A DNA stretch of 7,788 bases from Candidatus Sumerlaeota bacterium (GTDB lineage: Bacteria > Sumerlaeota > T1SED10-198M): positions 1 to 7,788 of the forward strand of contig PWGE01000450.1 in assembly GCA_003554345.1 (NCBI GenBank), in the 5' to 3' direction. Shown piece by piece: positions 5,963-7,788 of the stretch (positions within the stretch are counted from its first letter, which is position 1; each line of letters opens with the position of its first letter). The notes under the pieces were generated by a model. It saw only the letters and a list, made by a program, of their open reading frames with translations. It searched no databases and was not told the DNA's origin. Position numbers and translations under genes: made by a program.

Positions 5963-6354
5963 GGAGCTAATTTAAAGAGTCCTTTTTTCCTGCAGCTTTT
6001 GCATTGACCCATGACAAAGGTGGTGCCGTCGCTCATCTCTTGCTGCGAGATAATGGTAATGGCTGGTGACTGGCATTTCATGCAGTGTATTTTTGATTGT
6101 GAGGTTCCTTCTTTCTGTGCATTCTGTTTTTGCGATGTTACCGGTATTTTTTTCTCTTCAGCTGTTTTTCTTCTGGCTGTTTTCGGTTCTTTTTTGGGGT
6201 CTTTTTCATGAAAAACCGGTTCAGATGTGGTATGGCTGCTATTCGGTATGAATGAATTGTAATTTACCCGGGAAGTTCTGAGTTTATATCCACAGATCAG
6301 GCAATTATCCATAAAGGATTCATTATGTTCTTTACAACGGGGACACAGGATCAT
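5959..6354 (-). CDS. Small double zinc-ribbon protein of unknown function
   Basis: I do not recognise a named family. The 131-residue protein has two zinc-binding modules joined by a Lys/Glu-rich, probably disordered linker (about 28-87). The N-terminal ribbon uses CPRC (Cys4, Cys7) and CLIC (Cys18, Cys21); the C-terminal one uses CMKC (Cys91, Cys94) and CKSC (Cys118, Cys121), with a beta-hairpin-like stretch between the pairs (TIISQQEMSDGTTFVMGQC). Intact pairs at both ends indicate a real, complete protein. It has no signal peptide or membrane segment, so it is probably cytoplasmic. GGGAG at 6362-6366 lies 7 nt before the ATG. It follows pilT by 39 bp and overlaps the radical SAM gene by 4 bp, so it is presumably made together with that protein. 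Zinc ribbons of this sort commonly bind nucleic acid or act as protein adaptors; which applies here cannot be told. Confidence 0.8.
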   Translation of the reverse strand: MILCPRCKEHNESFMDNCLICGYKLRTSRVNYNSFIPNSSHTTSEPVFHEKDPKKEPKTARRKTAEEKKIPVTSQKQNAQKEGTSQSKIHCMKCQSPAITIISQQEMSDGTTFVMGQCKSCRKKGLFKLAP

Positions 6355-6361
6355 TTGTAAA

Positions 6362-6366
6362 CTCCC
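6362..6366 (-). promoter_or_regulatory. Shine-Dalgarno site of the zinc-ribbon gene
   Basis: Minus-strand GGGAG lies 7 nt before the ATG at 6352-6354. It supports this start for a short, otherwise unrecognised gene. Confidence 0.6.
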
Positions 6367-6393
6367 GGACTGGTTATAGTATGCAGATAAATA

Positions 6394-7518
6394 TCAGATG
6401 TTTCCCAGTAAACTATAACGGTCGCCATCTGCAAAACGTCCTTCAGAGGCCCGCTTAACATAAGAAGGATCCTCTGAATAATCCAGAGCAGTATCCATAG
6501 TAATCAATTCTCTCTTATAGAGATCTACCAGTGAGTGGTCATAAGTCTGCATACCGGCTTCTCTGTTTTGCATGACCTGGTGCAATTCTTCCAGCTTATT
6601 TTCCCTGAGCAATTTGGCAACTGTTTTAGTGCCGACCAGTATCTCCAGGAAAGGAACCCGGCGTTCTCCATCTTTCTGTTTGATAAGACGCTGGGAAATA
6701 ACACCTTTCAATGCCTGTCCCAGTTCCTGTCGTACTGATTCTCTTTCTTCGTGCTTAAAATAAGCTGAGATACGCTCGATGGTCATCTTGGCATTAAGGG
6801 TATGAAGGGTGGAAAATACCAGGTGTCCTGTCAGAGCGGCTTTCATTGTCATGCGGACGGTTTCCTGGTCCCGCATTTCACCTACCAGAATCACATTGGG
6901 GTCCTGTCTTAACACGTGGGTAAGAGCGGTGTCAAAACTTTCAGCATCCTGACCGATTTCGCGCTGCTGAATAAAACTTTTTTTGTCGTCGTAGGCAAAC
7001 TCCACAGGGTCTTCAATGGTGATAACATGACGACTCTGATTTTGATTTATGTCTTCTATCATAGTTGCCAGGGTCGTTGATTTACCGCAGCCGGATGGAC
7101 CGACAACCAGAACCAGCCCGCTTTTGCTGCCCGCTAATTTTGAAAGAGTTTCTCCGGGAAGATTGTAGCTATTATAATCAAGATGTTTTTGGTTGACAAA
7201 GCGAATGGCAAAACTGACTGTTCCGCGCTGGAGAAAGATGTTAATCCGCAATCGGACTTTGTTCCACTGGTAAGAAAAGTCCACACTTCCTTTTTTCTTG
7301 AACAAATTCATATGCCTTTTGGACAGCAGGTAGTCCATAAGTCCTTTCAGGTCTTGTGCCGTCATGGGCGGCATATCACTGAGAGGATGTAAATCTCCTG
7401 CCACGCGAATCTGAGGTGTTTTGTTGGTTTTTAAATGCAGATCGGACGCTTCCTTATCGTAGACGATTTGCAGGAGTTGGTAAAACTTTTCTTTATATTT
7501 TTTTGTTTCTTCTGTCAT
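6394..7518 (-). CDS. pilT: PilT-type twitching motility / type IV pilus retraction ATPase
   Basis: PilT is a hexameric cytoplasmic ATPase that depolymerises type IV pili, powering twitching, adhesion or DNA uptake. The 374-residue product has the N-terminal PAS-like domain start EASDLHLKTN...IRVAGDL (23-42), a Walker A loop GPSGCGKST (140-148), an Asp box VITIEDPVEF (165-174), a Walker B region with Gly213-Glu214, and a His box HLVFSTLHT (232-240). VAKLLREN (300-307) corresponds to the AIRNLIRE segment required for retraction in PilT, followed by the conserved GMQTYDHSL (322-330). These separate it from extension ATPases of the PilB/GspE type. The P-loop has Cys144 where PilT usually has Ser or Thr; lysine and the following Ser/Thr are intact. 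PilU is a possible alternative on length. The ATG overlaps the coaBC stop (TAATG) and has AGGAGGT 5 nt upstream. No other pilus gene is visible in the window. Confidence 0.93.
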   Translation of the reverse strand: MTEETKKYKEKFYQLLQIVYDKEASDLHLKTNKTPQIRVAGDLHPLSDMPPMTAQDLKGLMDYLLSKRHMNLFKKKGSVDFSYQWNKVRLRINIFLQRGTVSFAIRFVNQKHLDYNSYNLPGETLSKLAGSKSGLVLVVGPSGCGKSTTLATMIEDINQNQSRHVITIEDPVEFAYDDKKSFIQQREIGQDAESFDTALTHVLRQDPNVILVGEMRDQETVRMTMKAALTGHLVFSTLHTLNAKMTIERISAYFKHEERESVRQELGQALKGVISQRLIKQKDGERRVPFLEILVGTKTVAKLLRENKLEELHQVMQNREAGMQTYDHSLVDLYKRELITMDTALDYSEDPSYVKRASEGRFADGDRYSLLGNI

Positions 7519-7788
7519 TATTTACCTCCTGTATATGAAAGATAGTGTTCCTGAAAATATTCCCCCAATTGTATCATAATTTTGCGTGCAAGAAACTTTT
7601 TAGACTGTTTTTCAATGAATTGTGTTTTGCTCTCTGGAAAAAGAAGATGCACTTCATTGAAGGGGGAAGAAAATGCCGGGTTCTGGGGGGATATAATGTT
7701 CAAAATAAGAGCATCAAAAAACTTTTTCTTTATTTTATTACGGGCATTTTCTAATGGTTGCTTGTCTTCAGCAGCAAAACCAATAGAC
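7518..7788 (-). CDS. coaBC: CoaBC (phosphopantothenoylcysteine synthetase/decarboxylase), C-terminal end, cut by the right window edge
   Basis: CoaBC joins 4'-phosphopantothenate to cysteine (CoaB) and decarboxylates the product (CoaC) in coenzyme A synthesis. Only the last 89 residues are visible, reading in from the window edge. They start SIGFAAED, then LENARNKIKKKFFDALILN and FSSPFNEVHLLFPES. This matches the CoaB C-terminal signature (GFAAET, ARxKxxxKxxDLIxAND, GFxSDxNxxxL), including the conserved Lys-rich segment and Asp. The usual AND is less conserved here (LNI). The final helix (about 65-80) corresponds to the end of CoaB, so the protein ends normally, at TAA 7518-7520. That stop overlaps the pilT start by one base. 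The N-terminal flavin-dependent decarboxylase half, if fused as usual, lies outside the window; a stand-alone CoaB cannot be excluded. A TTG-initiated reading from 7703 is not a real start, because homology continues upstream of it. Confidence 0.9.
   Translation of the reverse strand, partial: SIGFAAEDKQPLENARNKIKKKFFDALILNIISPQNPAFSSPFNEVHLLFPESKTQFIEKQSKKFLARKIMIQLGEYFQEHYLSYTGGK
7524..7530 (-). promoter_or_regulatory. Strong Shine-Dalgarno site of pilT inside the coaBC 3' end
   Basis: Minus-strand AGGAGGT, a near-perfect anti-16S match, lies 5 nt before the pilT ATG and within the last codons of coaBC. It fixes the pilT start and suggests pilT is the best-translated gene of the set, initiated independently as well as by coupling. 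Confidence 0.8.

Noticed and set aside
6355-6393. TATAAC-like -10 element in the pilT/zinc-ribbon gap suggesting an internal promoter
   Set aside because: No credible -35 box lies 16-18 bp upstream in the end of pilT, and the 39-bp gap is ordinary for an operon.
1-7788. Mobile element, CRISPR array, tRNA or rRNA, or defence/toxin system
   Set aside because: I found no spaced direct repeats, transposase or integrase motifs, terminal inverted repeats or recognisable RNA gene. The genes are tightly packed housekeeping-type genes on one strand.

Overview
The window looks like ordinary chromosome from a diderm (Gram-negative-type) bacterium with moderate G+C. The evidence is a YidC with an N-terminal signal-anchor followed by the start of a periplasmic domain, and a PilT-type pilus-retraction ATPase. 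I cannot name the species. The fused radical SAM/DUF2344 protein next to RNase G suggests one of the lineages carrying that pair, but it is not diagnostic.

Layout: every supported gene is on the minus strand, so transcription runs from high to low coordinates. From the right edge come the 3' end of coaBC (coenzyme A synthesis), pilT, a small double-zinc-ribbon protein, a large radical SAM protein fused to DUF2344, an RNase E/G-family ribonuclease and an RsmB/NSUN-type RNA m5C methyltransferase homologue. The six genes are packed like one operon. The junctions are TAATG (coaBC/pilT), a 39-bp gap (pilT/zinc ribbon) and three successive ATGA overlaps. The operon promoter would lie beyond the right edge. 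A 364-bp non-coding stretch (309-672) follows. It holds a perfect 9-bp hairpin that may end the operon, and a good sigma70-like promoter for the last gene, yidC, which runs off the left edge.

How the genes fit together: three consecutive genes (radical SAM/DUF2344, RNase G, methyltransferase homologue) point to RNA processing or modification, and the zinc-ribbon protein just before them could be a nucleic-acid or protein adaptor. coaBC and pilT are housekeeping and motility genes with no obvious functional tie to these. The points most worth a second look are the Ser in place of the catalytic motif VI Cys in the methyltransferase homologue, the coupled RNA-related block with its uncharacterised radical SAM member, and the extreme Pro/Glu/Asp linker in YidC. 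I see no mobile element, phage, CRISPR array, tRNA or rRNA, and no clear evidence of a wholly new system.
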